Shown: piece after piece, positions 51,085 to 63,171 of the stretch
Layout: the number at the start of each line of letters is the position of its first letter
How positions within the stretch are numbered: the stretch's first letter is position 1
DNA from: Gymnothorax reevesii
Lineage: Eukaryota > Chordata > Actinopteri > Anguilliformes > Muraenidae
Assembly (NCBI GenBank): GCA_029721435.1
Contig: CM056580.1
Location: 29,630,367-29,694,366, forward strand
Reading direction: 5' to 3'
DNA: 64,000 bases
Notes under the pieces: model-generated
Seen by the model: the letters and a program-made list of their open reading frames with translations, nothing else
Databases searched by the model: none
What the model was told of the DNA's origin: nothing
Made by a program: the position numbers and the translations under genes

Positions 51085-52775
51085 CTGAATAATAAAGTAC
51101 AGGCATCAACCTTCATATTATTATGAGTAAAAAGGAAGATTTTTATTCCAGGGGCTATTCCACCGAAGAAAACACTACAGTACAGTAGCCATTAAAACCG
51201 AAGAGACGGCGTTAGTTAACGCCTGGTTACCTTGGACATTTCACCCTTCTAACCCATTTCTAACCATGATCTAACGCGCAATAACGTGGTACTTCACACT
51301 GCTGACCAATGAGCCGTATCACAGGACTATTTACCGCCAGGAATATCCACATGTGGCTCCGCGGAACTGAATGTAGGATCGTGTGTAAGCTATAGAATAG
51401 AGAGCATTTTGACTGTTAGAATTACGTTTGTGTTTGCCGTTACGTATTTTAACATCTTTTTATTTTCTCTTGCAGTGAAAGTGGAAGTGAGAGCTTATGC
51501 GACCTCTGGAAAGCGTGTGGCTGATCATTTCCTCTGTTGAAAAAGCCTAGCATGAACAATAAAAAAAATATATATTATGATTAATTTCACAGAGTATATA
51601 AGCAATTTAAGCACTGATTACTAAAACCCCACATGTCAAGTCAAGTCAAGTGTGACTTATGGGGTTTTAGAAATAGGTGCTTCAATTGTATTCTTGAAGG
51701 AATTTTTTTTGATATTTTAAATATATGTCTTTTTATTGCAGAAACTGTGATTCTGAGAGTTTGTGGGCAGACCTTCAGCGAAGTGTGCCGCAATTGATTT
51801 ATTGGTTTTGAAAAGCCAACCGCATTATACAACTTAATAGCCCGTGAGCTTTTGCTCACGTTATCCTCTGAAATTATGCATTTTCTGATCTGCAGAGGTG
51901 GGAGGTTGTCTCTTGCCAAGGAGTCAATCTTTGTCCTAGTGGGAAATGCGTCGAATCGTGAAAGGTTCCATAGTTGTGAGTTTGATATGGTAGCTTATGG
52001 TTGGGCATTTTATAGAAAATTTCAGCCACATGCTAAACAGGTCATTAATTCATTAATAGGCTACATTGAACTTGAAGGGATTATTAGGGTGACAATGAGT
52101 AAAAAATAGAGATGACACGAACTGAGCTGTATTGAATCAGTGCCAGGTGTATCCGCTTTTAATTCCCTGAATTCAGTTTACGAAAGAGCCATTCATTTTT
52201 AAGTGACATTTAGTTATTGTCCTTTAGAGATAATATATTGAGCAGATCTTATTTTTTTAATTGCGTTTTCGCAAATAGTTTATTTTGCTTTTTTTTTTGT
52301 GCATTCAAGAGTTATTATGGTCGAACTAAATTCATATTGTACACAATTCTTTTATAATTGAAAGCTTTGCGAACATTATATTGGAACTTCTGAAGGGTTA
52401 GGAAAAATCATGAAAACAAATAAAGATGATGCAAAATGTTTTGTCATGAAAAATTGGTTAAAAATTTCCTATTAGCATTTTAAAACGAAACAGTATATAA
52501 ATCGAAAAACATTCAAGTTCTTTCCGTGAATGAATTTTACTGAGGTGGGGTGTGAGTATCTTCTATATATCTATCTTCAATATAGGAATGGATATACTCA
52601 ATTGCAGGTTTGCAACAGGAAAAATAATGTATTTCGGCACTTGAGTGTAAAACAGGTCAGCATGCATTATCTCCAAACATAAAATAGTGCAGAAATGATA
52701 CCTGACAAACAACATCCTCACCAAAAATAGTATGAATATTTCATAGGAATTGGCTATATCTACGGCGCCGTACAC
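51085..52775. other. Intron 3 of gene B, no gene
   Basis: AT-rich intron. Only short frames without domains. CACTCAAGTGCC-like phrases and AT-runs do not pair into a recognisable element. Confidence 0.5.
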
Positions 52776-53253
52776 AGTGATTCGGGACTATATTTTATGG
52801 GGCACGTGTGCATTGACATTTCTTCACTTGCGTTGGCAGCTTCCAAGCTCAGCACGCTTATCTGCGGCCTACGGCGGAGTGTTTGTTTTTAATACAATCT
52901 CTCAGACCGCTTTCGCACAAGGTACAATTGTTCGGTACCGTGCCACAGTCCGATTGGGTGATATGTTTTGGGGGATTTTATAATTGAGAAGGGGCATTCA
53001 GAATATTAATATCGCAAATGCATGCTGCGCGTGCCCTAGCAACCTGGAGTGTCATCAATCAGTAACATGGATTACCATGTATAGCAGCACAAGAAATTAA
53101 ACTCAAAATTTTCTTGACTGAATTTCAGTGGCTAAATCATCAAAATTGCTCCCCACAACTGTTAAACGCGAGTCCGTCATCTTGGGTTTGCCCGGAGACG
53201 CCGCCTCTGCGCATGCCCACTCCGATTTACTGTAAATATAGCCCCGAATCACC
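52776..53253. mobile_element. DNA transposon remnant with 20-bp inverted ends
   Basis: The left end AGTGATTCGGGACTATATTT and the inverse of the right end GGTGATTCGGGGCTATATTT match at 18 of 20. The interior is GC-richer (GGCACGTGTGCATTG, GCCCGGAGACGCCGCCTCTG) with no transposase. The terminal GGGGCTATATTTAC resembles the Harbinger-like ends at 8737-9821, but no 3-bp duplication is clear. Confidence 0.55.
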
Positions 53254-54279
53254 GATGAGCAAACTGTTTAATCTGAAATAAAAAGGTTTGCTGAAATGAT
53301 TTCCAGCAACATCACCCCCGCCAAAGCAAATCAATAGCCTATTTTATGTAGGCTAACGTTACTCTTGCATTCATATATGGAAATAAATCGCCAAAAAGCT
53401 GTGCCATTATCTGCATGTACGGACTGTCAATACGACCCCCCCAACTACCCTCGTGGCTCAGTTATGATTAAACAAACACCCGGCTAACGGGCTGTCACCC
53501 AGTTACCGCGTGCCCGGTAGGCGGCGGGAGGTCTTCTTTTGTCTTCGTGCGCGTCAAGATGCCTGTCCTACCGCGCACCCAACTAAGAGACTTCCCGGTC
53601 CTACCGACAGCCTAGCGCCCCCCTACAGCAGGATTAACAACCTTTTCTTTGGTTTTAACGGCGACTGTACTGTAGTGACTGAAAAGCAACTGCTGCACCT
53701 TTACCCAAAAATATCAGCAATAATAGGAGTGTGATCACATCATTACACAGAACATAGGTGTCCATCCAAAACAATGAATCGAGCTCAAATTTATTTTCGA
53801 GAATATTTTTTCTATAATCTCAGTGTAAATGCTTGCTTGTATGAAAACGTATCAAGTTTTTTTTTTTTAAATGCAGTACTAAATATTGTGAGCAGCTATA
53901 CCCATAAATCATGAAGACCAACCTGCAAGCAGGGCCGCTTATGTGTGTGTGTGTGTGTGTGCGTGTGTGCGTGTGTACTGTTGTAGAAGGTAATTTAACT
54001 GGTGGAAAAAACAGAACTTCAAGTCTGCAAGAATGTGTCAATCACTTGCAGGCTAATGTTAACTGTCCATACCAAATCATTTGGCACAGCCACTTTCTGC
54101 ATTAATTCTCCTTTTTGAAGCAACATTAATTACACCAACAAGAAAAAAATATGCACAAAATACAGTTTTAAAATACCCAGTAGCACCCCTGGACAAAATC
54201 ATTACATATTCTATCTCCCAATTAATTTCAGGGGTGAGTCTCCAAATATTACTGAAGCAACACAAGGCGATGCTGCACA
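53254..54279. other. Intron sequence, microsatellite, no gene
   Basis: 53450-53620 is GC-rich (GCGTGCCCGGTAGGCGGCGG) and may be a transposon piece. A (GT)n stretch lies at 53941-53976. Confidence 0.5.
53941..53976. repeat. (GT)n microsatellite
   Basis: TG repeats interrupted twice by CG, within gene B intron 3. Confidence 0.9.
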
Positions 54280-54281
54280 TA

Positions 54282-55888
54282 CACTGCCCTCCTTAATTAT
54301 TGGCAGCCCTGGTTAAGATGTGTTCCTTAGCTTCTAATAAATTCCGTTTTTTTCTAAATAATATACAGTAGGACCACAATGGAAAAAAAGAGGAAAATCC
54401 CACCTTTAGTTCAAGTGCATTTATTCAGTGGGGAAAAAAAATCCCCCATTCAGAAACGATTCTTTTACATCAAATCATGTGTGCCACAATTATTAGTACC
54501 CCTGATGTTAATACTTTGTACAGCCCCCTTTTGCCAACAAAACAGAACCTAATCTTCTCCTATAACGTTTCACAAGATGGGAGAATACAGAAAGAGGGAT
54601 CTTTAACCATTCCTCATTGCACAATCTCTCTAAATCATCCAGCGACCTGGGTCCTCTCCTCTGCACTCTCCTCTTCAGCTCAATCCACAGGTTTTCAATG
54701 GGGCTGAGGTCTGGGGACTGAGATGGCCATGGGAGGAGCATGATTCTGTGTCTGGTGAACCATTTCTGTGTAGATTTGCCCAAATGTTAAGGGTCATTAT
54801 CTTGCTGAAAGACCCTGTGACGACCCATCTTCAGCTTCTGGGCAGAGGCCACCAGATTTTGATTTAAAATGTCCTGGTGTTTCAAAGCGTTCATGATGCC
54901 ATGCACCCTAACAAGGTTCGCAGGGCCTCTGGAAGAGAAACAGGCCCACAGCATCACCGATACTCCCCCATACTTCACAGTGGGCATGAGGTACTTTTCT
55001 GCATACTCATCTTTTGTGTTCTGCCAGACCCACTTAGAGTGTTTGTTGCCAAAAAGCTCTATCTTGGTCTCATCTGACCAAAGCACACGGTCCCAGGTGA
55101 AGTCCCAGTACTGCTTAGCGAACTCCAGACGTTTGCGTTCATGATTGTGAGTGAGAAAAGTTTTTTTCTGTGCATGCCACCCAAACAGCTTGTTGGCATG
55201 TAGATAGCGCCTGATGGTTGTTTTGCAGACTTTGTGACCCCAAGATGCTACCATCTGTTGCAATTCTTTAACAGTGAGCTTTGGAGAACTTTTTATTTCT
55301 CTTACCATCCTCACTGCGCGTGGTGGCAAAATAACCTTGCGTCCTCGTTCAGGCTTGTTTACCACTGTTCCAGTTGTTTTAAACTTCTTAATGATTCCTC
55401 TGACAGTAGATATGGGCAGGTGCAGGAGAGTGGCTATTTTCTTGTAGCCATTGCCTGACTTGTGAAGATCAACACACATCTGCCTTACTTGAATGGTGTG
55501 TTCCTTTGTCTTTCCCATGTTGAAGAGTGGATAAAAGGAATGGCCTCTGTGTCACGTCATATTTATACCCCAGGGAAGCTGGAAGTGATGAATTACTAAT
55601 AAAATGTTCCTAGATGCTCTGAACAACTTTGTAAACTACTGTAGAAATGACAGAAATACTTCAATTACATTTATTTTGTAGGAATTGTTAGGGGTGCCAA
55701 TAATTGTGGAATAGGTGATTTTATGAAAAATAATTAAGTCAGGGATTTTTTTCCCCTTAAAATTCACTTGAGGTTACATTTTTCTACAATTTTCAGTGTG
55801 AGAATATGCTTCTGCAATAAAAATTGAATTTATTTTAAGGCTTTTAACACATCTTAACAAGGGGTGCCAATAATTATGGAGGGCACTG
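54282..55888 (-). mobile_element. Tc1-like transposon, family 2, nearly intact
   Basis: The element is 1607 bp. The left end CACTGCCCTCCTTAATTATT and the inverse of the right end CAGTGCCCTCCATAATTATT continue as GGCAxCCCTxGTTAAGATGT. Flanked by TA at 54280-54281 and 55889-55890. It sits inside gene B intron 3, 62 bp beyond the exon 3 donor. The transposase is on the minus strand. It looks young: one in-frame stop only. Confidence 0.93.
54508..55518 (-). pseudogene. Tc1-like transposase with a single in-frame stop
   Basis: The frame is 1011 nt from ATG (MGKTKEHTIQVRQMCVDLHK) to TAA after GGCTKY. It is interrupted once, by TAA at 54789-54787 in FQQDNDP*H, where relatives have a lysine codon. 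It has the first HTH (YKKIATLLHLPISTVRGIIK), the second HTH (TVKELQQMVASWGHKVCKTT) and a DDE core with all three acidic residues visible: D in VLWSDETK, D in QQDND, E in SPDLSPIENLW. Not active as read. Confidence 0.92.
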
Positions 55889-55950
55889 TACAGCTGAAAA
55901 ATCTCCCTGGACTTCTCGCTACAGTGTTCAGACACACTGGTTAACCTTAC

Positions 55951-56089
55951 AAGCAGCTCTGGGTGGTTTGCATCCATGTCGTTGACGAAATTGAATTCTG
56001 TGCAGAACTTTCGCCATGGTTTGTGTATCTTAACTTCCAAACAGTACACCACGCTTCCATAATCCCCTTTACATGAAGAAGGAAAATTT
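55951..56089 (-). CDS. Arrestin gene B, exon 3 (arrestin-N domain)
   Basis: The exon is 139 nt, with acceptor ccatatag|A and donor CTGCTT|GTAAGG. It encodes NFPSSCKGDYGSVVYCLEVK, IHKPWRKFCTEFNFVNDMDA, then NHPELL. It aligns with gene A exon 3 (FPSSxxGxxGxVxYxxxVxIHxPW, DANHPxLL) and has the same phases, three codons shorter. Exons 1 and 2, which in gene A lie within 0.6 kb upstream, are not visible at 56090-56700. Either they are farther upstream or the gene is truncated. Confidence 0.83.
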
Positions 56090-57349
56090 CTATATGGAGA
56101 AGAAACACATATAAGGAGAGAGAATAATAAACCTACATAGAATTTTACAATTGTCTGGGTTTTCTTAGAGACTGTGGCAAACTTACGTTGCTCTACAAAA
56201 AAAGCCATTAAAGAAATTACCAGCAGTACAATGGTAAAAACGGTTGCTGTAAATGTTCCGCACATTTACTGATGCATATTTTAAAGTCACATGATGATAT
56301 TTTACTCACACCAGTGTCATATGCAGGGGTCTCCATAATAATTGGCAGACTTGACTGGAAATGCCAAAAAAAAAAAACTATAAAAATTTAATATCATAAC
56401 TCAAAATGCCAAGATGCAAAAAATATTGTCGCTCACTAATGTTACACTGGAACCAAACAAAATCATTTATTTCATTAATAAACAAATTCATCAGAACTAT
56501 GGTTGTCACAACCCTCTTGTGAATGCATTCTGTCTCCTCCCATTCAGCAACTTGTGTGTCCATTAGAAGTAATGTCTCCTTTGACTGGTTTGCGTCCTGC
56601 ACTCTCCCTCCCTCCATCTCTGGCTGTGTCTTGTTTTTGTTTTAAATCACCTCTTGTATCTGCAACGTATTTATACCCCTTCTATTAAGTTGCGAGTTGC
56701 TGGATTGTAATTTGCTATGTGTGCTTAAAACCAGTCAGTATTTCCTACTAAAACTCTTTCCTTTGGCTTCTGAAAATAAAATGTAATCTTTGTTGATTGC
56801 AATTCATGGACGTTTCCTTCCTAGTTCAGTTAGGTTCTCAAACTCAGTCCAAACAATAATAGTCACACCTGTTTTGTGTTTTCCATTTATGTTATTAAGT
56901 TCAAGCAAATTATTTTGAAAAAATTCTAAAAACCTGTGTTTGGCAATCTAATTTGGTGCTTACTGATTTTCTCAATGTCTAATTTAATCCGTTTTAAAAT
57001 GTTACCTGAAATTCTTTGCAAAGTAGAAAATGAACACAATATGTTTGGGTCCTTTATTCTTCATCGCTCTGTGGCACATAAGTCTGTCAAAATGTGGCTT
57101 AAGATGGTGAGTAACTGCTGAAACATGAAATTCAGCTAATAAGGACAAATTATCAGTGTGCTGAAACCCTGCAATTGCTAGATTGTGCTTGGGTCAAAAA
57201 ACTAGTATGCTCAGGGGGGCCCTGTACACACTGCCCTTAATGGTTTGAGAACCACTAAGTAAATAAGAACAAGCTCCCAAGGCTTTCTCACGGTCTCAAG
57301 GACAAGGACTATGATTCTCTTCATCTTTTCCCAGTCTGTTTCTCTGTCT
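56090..57349. other. Upstream of gene B exon 3, no gene seen
   Basis: I searched for the exon 2 pattern (GTHxYxFxxQLPQG) and the exon 1 pattern (FDA...CGD...KGKAKV) and found neither. AT-rich, short frames only. Confidence 0.5.
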
Positions 57350-57629
57350 GCTTTATTAGGAATGAGTTCCAAATTTTTCTACGGTCATAAGGATTCCTCC
57401 TAAGCTACTCCATCCTGATTTTCGACGGTCTGGCTCTACCTAAGTGTGCGCTCCACCAGGCAGTCATCCCGGAAAGCTACTGGCCGGAGATTGGTTAGGA
57501 CAACACTGCATCACCCATTACATCTGAACAGAACTGTGCTATCCTCTTCTGGGTTCCGTCCCACTGTAATAAACCCTACCACTGGATTGTACTCTGCCTC
57601 TACACTTGATTCCTGGTCTGGATCATAAC
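57350..57629. repeat. Dispersed repeat, copy 2 of the 43060 family
   Basis: Ends TGTACTCTGCCTCTACACTT then GATTCCTGGTCTGGATCATA, as at 43300-43350. A frame at 57446-57628 has no recognisable domain. Confidence 0.5.
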
Positions 57630-57832
57630 AATAGATACATAAATAGACAATTCAGGAGCTCGTGACCAATTTGTGTATCCCCAGACGTTTATGCCACGCG
57701 GTCACCTCAGCAATACTGATAGATCATCATTTATTCCAAAGTCCAAAGTCAAAAACTAATTTTCATATAGACAATGTAATCCCCTGGCTACAGGTACAAT
57801 GGCTGTTGAATAATAATTATTGGCAGATATTA

Positions 57833-58064
57833 CACTGCCTGGCCAAAAAAAAGGTCGCACACTCAAATATTTAGTAGGAACCCCTGTAGCTTTGATTACA
57901 ATAAATATTCATCTGGTCATTGCTTTGACAACTATATGCAATGCCATAACATTTCTTTTCGATCAGAAATGCCATGATTTTTGTCCAAGATCTTGTCTTC
58001 TCGACATAATGGTTGAATTTGTTCATTAACTTCCAAACAGTGACTTTTTTTTGGCCGGGCAGTG
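57833..58064. mobile_element. 232-bp Tc1-derived MITE
   Basis: The ends CACTGCCTGGCCAAAAAAAA and the inverse of CACTGCCCGGCCAAAAAAAA are flanked by TA (57831-57832, 58065-58066). The interior matches part of 29979-30519 in inverted orientation (GGAACCCCTGTAGCTTTGAT against its inverse at 30461-30480), so both derive from one parent. No coding sequence. Confidence 0.9.
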
Positions 58065-58066
58065 TA

Positions 58067-59374
58067 TTTTCATCCTCAATTCATTTTCATTCATATTTTT
58101 AAAATTAAGCCTGCATAGATGAATAAAGAAGCATTGTTAAAAAGTTGATGGGAGTTTTAATAGATGCATCTTTGCATGGGAAAAAATTCAGTAACAGTGA
58201 ATAACTGGCTACATGGTGTGCCAGTTACCTGAAGATGGAGGTACGAACATGGACTGTATAAAAAGACAGACGAAGCAGCTGTGACGTCACCCATTGGTTT
58301 CAGCATACCATTTAGGAAGCCCGGATTTTGGCAATTTGTACAGTAATAATAACGCCAAGGCAGCTCAATTCCCCTCCTTGAAAATACCCATATACGGCAA
58401 TGTTGAAGAATCATTGAAAAAAGATTGTTATATCTGGATTATACTCCAGATCGCCATGAAAATCTAATGGATTATTCCTTGGGCAGTACACTATACCTCC
58501 AAATTATTTCATCAAAACCTGTTCATTACTTTTTGAGTGAAGTCTCTAACAGACACACCGAGAAACAAGGCCAAAACATAACCTATCTTAGCGGTAGTAT
58601 ATCTCCAATTTAATACTGTGGTTGGAGTGTAGGTTTGTACTACAGATGAATAGGACCTGTATGTGGTGTATCAGTTTGTGACCTTGCGCCAGAGATTTGA
58701 CCTGACTAGCAAGACCAAATGCTGATTGTTCAGTATTGCTTGGGTGGCTGAGTAATACAAATGTCCAGGATTACATATTGATTGTGAGCGACTAAACTGT
58801 CTAGTTATACATCGCAATGATAGTATTGCAAATTTCAACAGAATTTGGTAAAAACGGGCTTGTTGCTCACTTAAGCTTGCATATCCTGATAGTTTGAACA
58901 GGATATTAGCTGTAGAGCTTAGTAACACGCTAAAATGAAACTTTAGCGAACTGATAGAATAGGATAAGGTAAGATTTTATTCAGAGGATCATGAAGCGGA
59001 TGGAAAATGGTGGTTGTCATTTTGAAGCGATCATGAAGGTCAGAAAATTCTGCTTGCATGTACATGTCAACTTTGCTGGCGATCAACATTGTTAATCAAT
59101 TCTCTGTAGAACCTGAATGTTTGGTTGATTTTGCTCATAACAGGCATGTCAAACGTCAAAAATCATATTGTTGGAACACATGCTCATTACGCGTGTAAAA
59201 TCTGAATGTTTGTGTGATCTGGCACAATCCAGAGCCAGCAGTAAACCTTTAACAACCTAGGATGGTCTTACAGCCTGCCTGCGAGAGTGGCATCCGCAGG
59301 AGGCCGGAGACATTTAGTCCTAACGGCCCAGCCTCTCCTCTGAAACTTACCCCACTGCCCTCATTGAATTTAAA
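58067..59374. other. No gene recognised
   Basis: AT-rich sequence without a domain-bearing frame. 58970-59210 contains phrases of degenerate fish repeats. Confidence 0.5.
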
Positions 59375-60125
59375 GTCCAGTTACATTAATCTGCTTAAAA
59401 CAATCTAAATCTCTGTCAAATTCATAATATGTTTATGTTCAATATCCTATAAAGAAAACACTTATATATTTATGACACAATTGGACTACAATACTCCATT
59501 TTTAGGCTTTTCCATGACAACTGCATTATTTTTGCACATATTCCTATCATGTTTGGTCTTTATATTCTTGGGAGAATCCAAGGAGTTGAATGGAACATGT
59601 TTCATTTCCCTTAAAAATATGGATAATCCCGTTTGGGAAGACCTTATAGTGGTCAAATCTCGCTCACCTCTCTCTATGCAAAATAATCTTATCACCTCGA
59701 GGGGGAAAGCCCACTTTGTTCGGAGGCGTGGTTTTGGAATCTTTAAAGGTGGGAGATTCTAACCGAAGCGGCTCTCTTCTTCTCTTCCCTTTGTCAAGAT
59801 CTGACGCGCGTAGGTGAGTTGGGGAAAGTCACATGACGCCTCGCTCTGCGGAGGGAGGTGGCATCTGAATTCTCCCCGGGCCACGTGGCAAGGCTTTAGT
59901 TCCGCGTGGCCATTCTTATTTTCCAGGTATGAATATATATATTTTCTTCCTAAATTATGTGTAACTGGTAATTGGCTTAACGCTGATTTGTCTGATCCAA
60001 GTTTGTGCCTACCTGGTAATTAAATTATTGTTATTCCTTTTCCAGCTTGCGTGGTCTCCATGACTCTTAACACTCGTATATTCTTTCTAGCCTTGTTGCG
60101 ACCGAGACGTAAGGGGAAATTCCTA
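59375..60125 (+). repeat. LTR-like long repeat, copy 2
   Basis: Aligns with the reverse complement of 47045-47870. A GC-rich stretch unique to this copy (59830-59910: GCGGAGGGAGGTGGCATCTG, CCCGGGCCACGTGGCAAGGC) and the copy-1-specific 47300-47420 suggest unequal internal segments. A polyadenylation-like signal is weaker here (AATTAAATTATTG). Confidence 0.6.
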
Positions 60126-60929
60126 CCAAGACATGTGTAGGTAACGATACTTCTAAGTTAGATGTGGGATTACGTTCTACCCGTTAAAGGTTTGTGTAAT
60201 ACTGGCCCTGAAGATTTAGCTCTTAAAAGGTGCCCTTTTGACGCATAATTAAGCTGGCACCCGGTTAAATATTCTTAAGGGGCCCTTGGGTTTACATAAA
60301 CCTGGGTTCGTGATACATTCACGCTCAGTCCTACTTTTTTAATGCTTCGATGCTGCTATCATGATATTTTCCTCTAACCAATGGAATTATGGTCAAATTA
60401 AGCCAGGACAGCTGCGCTTATTAACCCTGGGGGCGTATTTGCTGAGCAACGATGGCTTCCACTGCCAGGTCTGATGGCATAGCTGTCACGAGATTCACGC
60501 ATGCTGTCCCAAAACTATCAATTCTAATTCTAATTTGGAATCAGATATTTAGCGAGGTTACAACTAAATTTGGTGTTCTAACTGTTTTATGAAGTCAGAT
60601 TAATTGTAATTGTTGCGTTTCTATGCCCCGTCTTTGGACGGAGAAAAATGTCCTTTATTTTGTGATTCACACCAGCCAGGAAAATGCTTGAATTAAAGTT
60701 AGTCAATAAGAACACAAGAGTCCTTCACCTCACTGCAATGTCCGTCGTTGGTATTGTTTTGTGGGGCCTTACATCTCTTTATGCTAATTTGCTAGAAAAG
60801 GCTGGTTGAATGTGCTTAGATCACAATTCATTATAAAGACAGGAGTAAAAACTTAAACAAAACAATGTCTGGTTGTTTATTGGCAAGTCTATGTTGCCTC
60901 CTGGTAAGGAGTCTTTGGCTGGTGTATTG
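60126..60929. other. No gene recognised
   Basis: This directly follows the LTR-like repeat. If that is a 5' LTR, viral leader or gag sequence should begin here, but no such frame is visible, which favours a solo LTR or a different repeat type. Confidence 0.5.
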
Positions 60930-61308
60930 TACAACCCCTATTCCGAAATAGTTGGGACGAAGTGTAAATTGTGAATTAAATCAAAATGCAATGACTTTCA
61001 GATCACATGAGCCAATATGTTATTTACAATACAACATAAATAAAATACAACATAAATAACATTTCAAATGTTGAAACTGCGACATTTTACCTTTTTATCC
61101 ACAAAATAAGCTTATTTAAAATTTTCTGGCTGCAACAGGTCTCAAAAAAGTTGGTACACAGGCAAAAAAGGGCTGAAAAAGCAATTAATATATAAGAGAA
61201 TCAACTGAAAGAACATTTAGCAAGTAATTAAGTTACTGGCGTCAGGTGTGTAACATGATAGGCTATAAAAGGGATGTCTTCGAGAAGCTGAGTCTCTCAG
61301 AAGTAAAG

Positions 61309-63171
61309 ATGGCCAGAGGCTCTCCAACCTGTGAAAGCTTGCATAAAAAAATTGTGGAATACTTTAAAAACAATGTTCCTCTACGTCAAATTGCAAAGCC
61401 TTTGAAGGTCTCATCATCGACGGCGCATAAAACTGACAGTTTCAATATTACCATTGAAAACTCCATCGCATCCCCTTCCCTTCAGGTCAGGAGTTTGGGT
61501 GTCATCCTGGACAGCAATTTATCATTTCAAGCCCACATCAACAACATCACTCGGTCAGCCTTCTTCCATCTTTGCAACATTAACCGCCTCCGTCTATCCC
61601 TCTTACCCAACAGCAATGTCGTCCTGGTTCATTCTCCAGTCACATCTCGCCTTGATTACTGTCATTCCCTGCTCTTTGGTCTCCCTCAAAAGTCCATTCA
61701 CAAGCTCCAACTAATTCAGAACGCTGCGGCTCGAATCATCACCAGAACTCCCTCCACCACTCACATCACTCCAGTACTTCACCAGCTTCACTGGCTTCCT
61801 ATCAAATTTCGCACAAATGACAAAATTCTACTTCTCACCTGCAAGGCCATCCACAACCTTGCTCCTCCAAATTTGACCGACTCCTTCATATCAACACCAC
61901 TCGCTCCCTCAGATCCTCCTCATCCATCCACCTCACGGTTCCTCCAGCTCGTCTGACCACCATGGGGTCCAGAGCCTTCAGCCACTCTGCTCCTCACCTC
62001 TGGAACTCGCTCCCTCCTGACCCCCAGAACATTGACTCTTTTCCCTTGTTCAAAACCCAGCTCAAAACCCATCTGTTCAAACTGGCGTTTTGTCTCTGAA
62101 AATCAATTATATTCTACCCATCCTGTTAATTCAGATATTATAGACACTTGAGTAATTGTTGTTTGTGTTACATTGTCTCTGACTATTTTAATTTTGCTGT
62201 ACAGTAATTTTGAGTGTCAGAAAGGCGTCTATAAATAAAATATATTATTATAATAACATCATCAAAAGATTCAGAGAAACTGGAAAAATCTCTGTGTGTA
62301 AGGGACAAGGCCAAAGACCTTTACCGAATGCCCGTGATCTTAGGGCCCTCAGACGCCACTGCTTCACTCACCGGCATGCTTCTCTCATGGACATCACTAA
62401 ATAGGCCCAGAAATACTTCAAGAAACCACTGTCTGTAAACACAGTCCGCCGTGTCTTCCACAGATCCCACCTAAAACTGTATAATGCAAAAAGGAAGTCA
62501 TTATTGAGCATGATCCAGAAGCGCCGCCGTGTTCTGTGGACCAAGGCTCTTTTTAAATGGACAGTAGCAAAGTGGCAAAGTGTCCTGTGGTCAGACGAGT
62601 CCAAATTTGACATTCTTGTTGGAAATCATGGGTGTTGTGTCTTCCGGGCTAAAGAGGAGAAAGACCACCCCTCCTGTTATCAGTGTTCAGTTCAAAGGCC
62701 AGCATCTCTGATGGTATTGGGATGCATATGGTATGGAAGTGCATAAGGTGTGGGATACTTGCACGCTTTACAAAGCACCATGAATGCTGAAAGGTACAAA
62801 AGTATATAAAGGTTTTAGAGCAACATATACTCCCCTCCAAACGACATCTATGACAGGGAAGGCCTTGTGTATTTCAGCAGGACAATGCAAAACCACATAC
62901 TGCAACATACTGTTACAACAGCATGGCTTCGTAGTAGGAGAGTCCGTGAACTGACCTGCCTGCAGTCCTGATCTTTTACCGATTGAAAACATTTGGCACA
63001 TAATTTAACGAAAAGTCTGTCAAAGGAGATCCAAAACTCTCCTGCAGCAGCAAGCCTGTATTAAACAAGGATGAGATCAAATTTCAATGGCTAAACTCAA
63101 CAAACTTGTCTCCTCAATGCCCAGACGCCTCCACTTTATGTTAAAAAGAAGAGGGGATGCTACACTATGGT
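61309..63171 (+). pseudogene. Tc1-like transposase, interrupted and decayed
   Basis: The N-terminal part reads [40 protein letters not shown] (61309-61429), then breaks at the L2 insertion. It resumes at 62255 with [66 protein letters not shown] and QQDNAKPHT. Several further stops and frameshifts follow the insertion (for example after DITK). The DDE aspartates are recognisable (WSDES, QQDNA). Not functional. Confidence 0.88.
61431..62253 (+). mobile_element. L2-type LINE, 5'-truncated, nested in Tc1
   Basis: Encodes the C-terminal part of an L2 ORF2: [80 protein letters not shown], open to 61956. The 3' UTR ends AAGGCGTCTATAAATAAAAT then an ATT-rich tail. An ATAA at the junction is repeated at the right side. 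Insertion splits the Tc1 reading frame between H and N of the HTH linker. Confidence 0.9.

Noticed and set aside
55774..56265. 163-codon minus-strand frame with an N-terminal hydrophobic stretch resembling a signal peptide
   Set aside because: Only 55951-56089 is exon. The hydrophobic start is intron upstream of the acceptor, and the end runs into the Tc1 terminal repeat.
61246..61956. Single 236-codon gene
   Set aside because: It is a chance fusion of a Tc1 N-terminus with an L2 ORF2 tail across a nested insertion.
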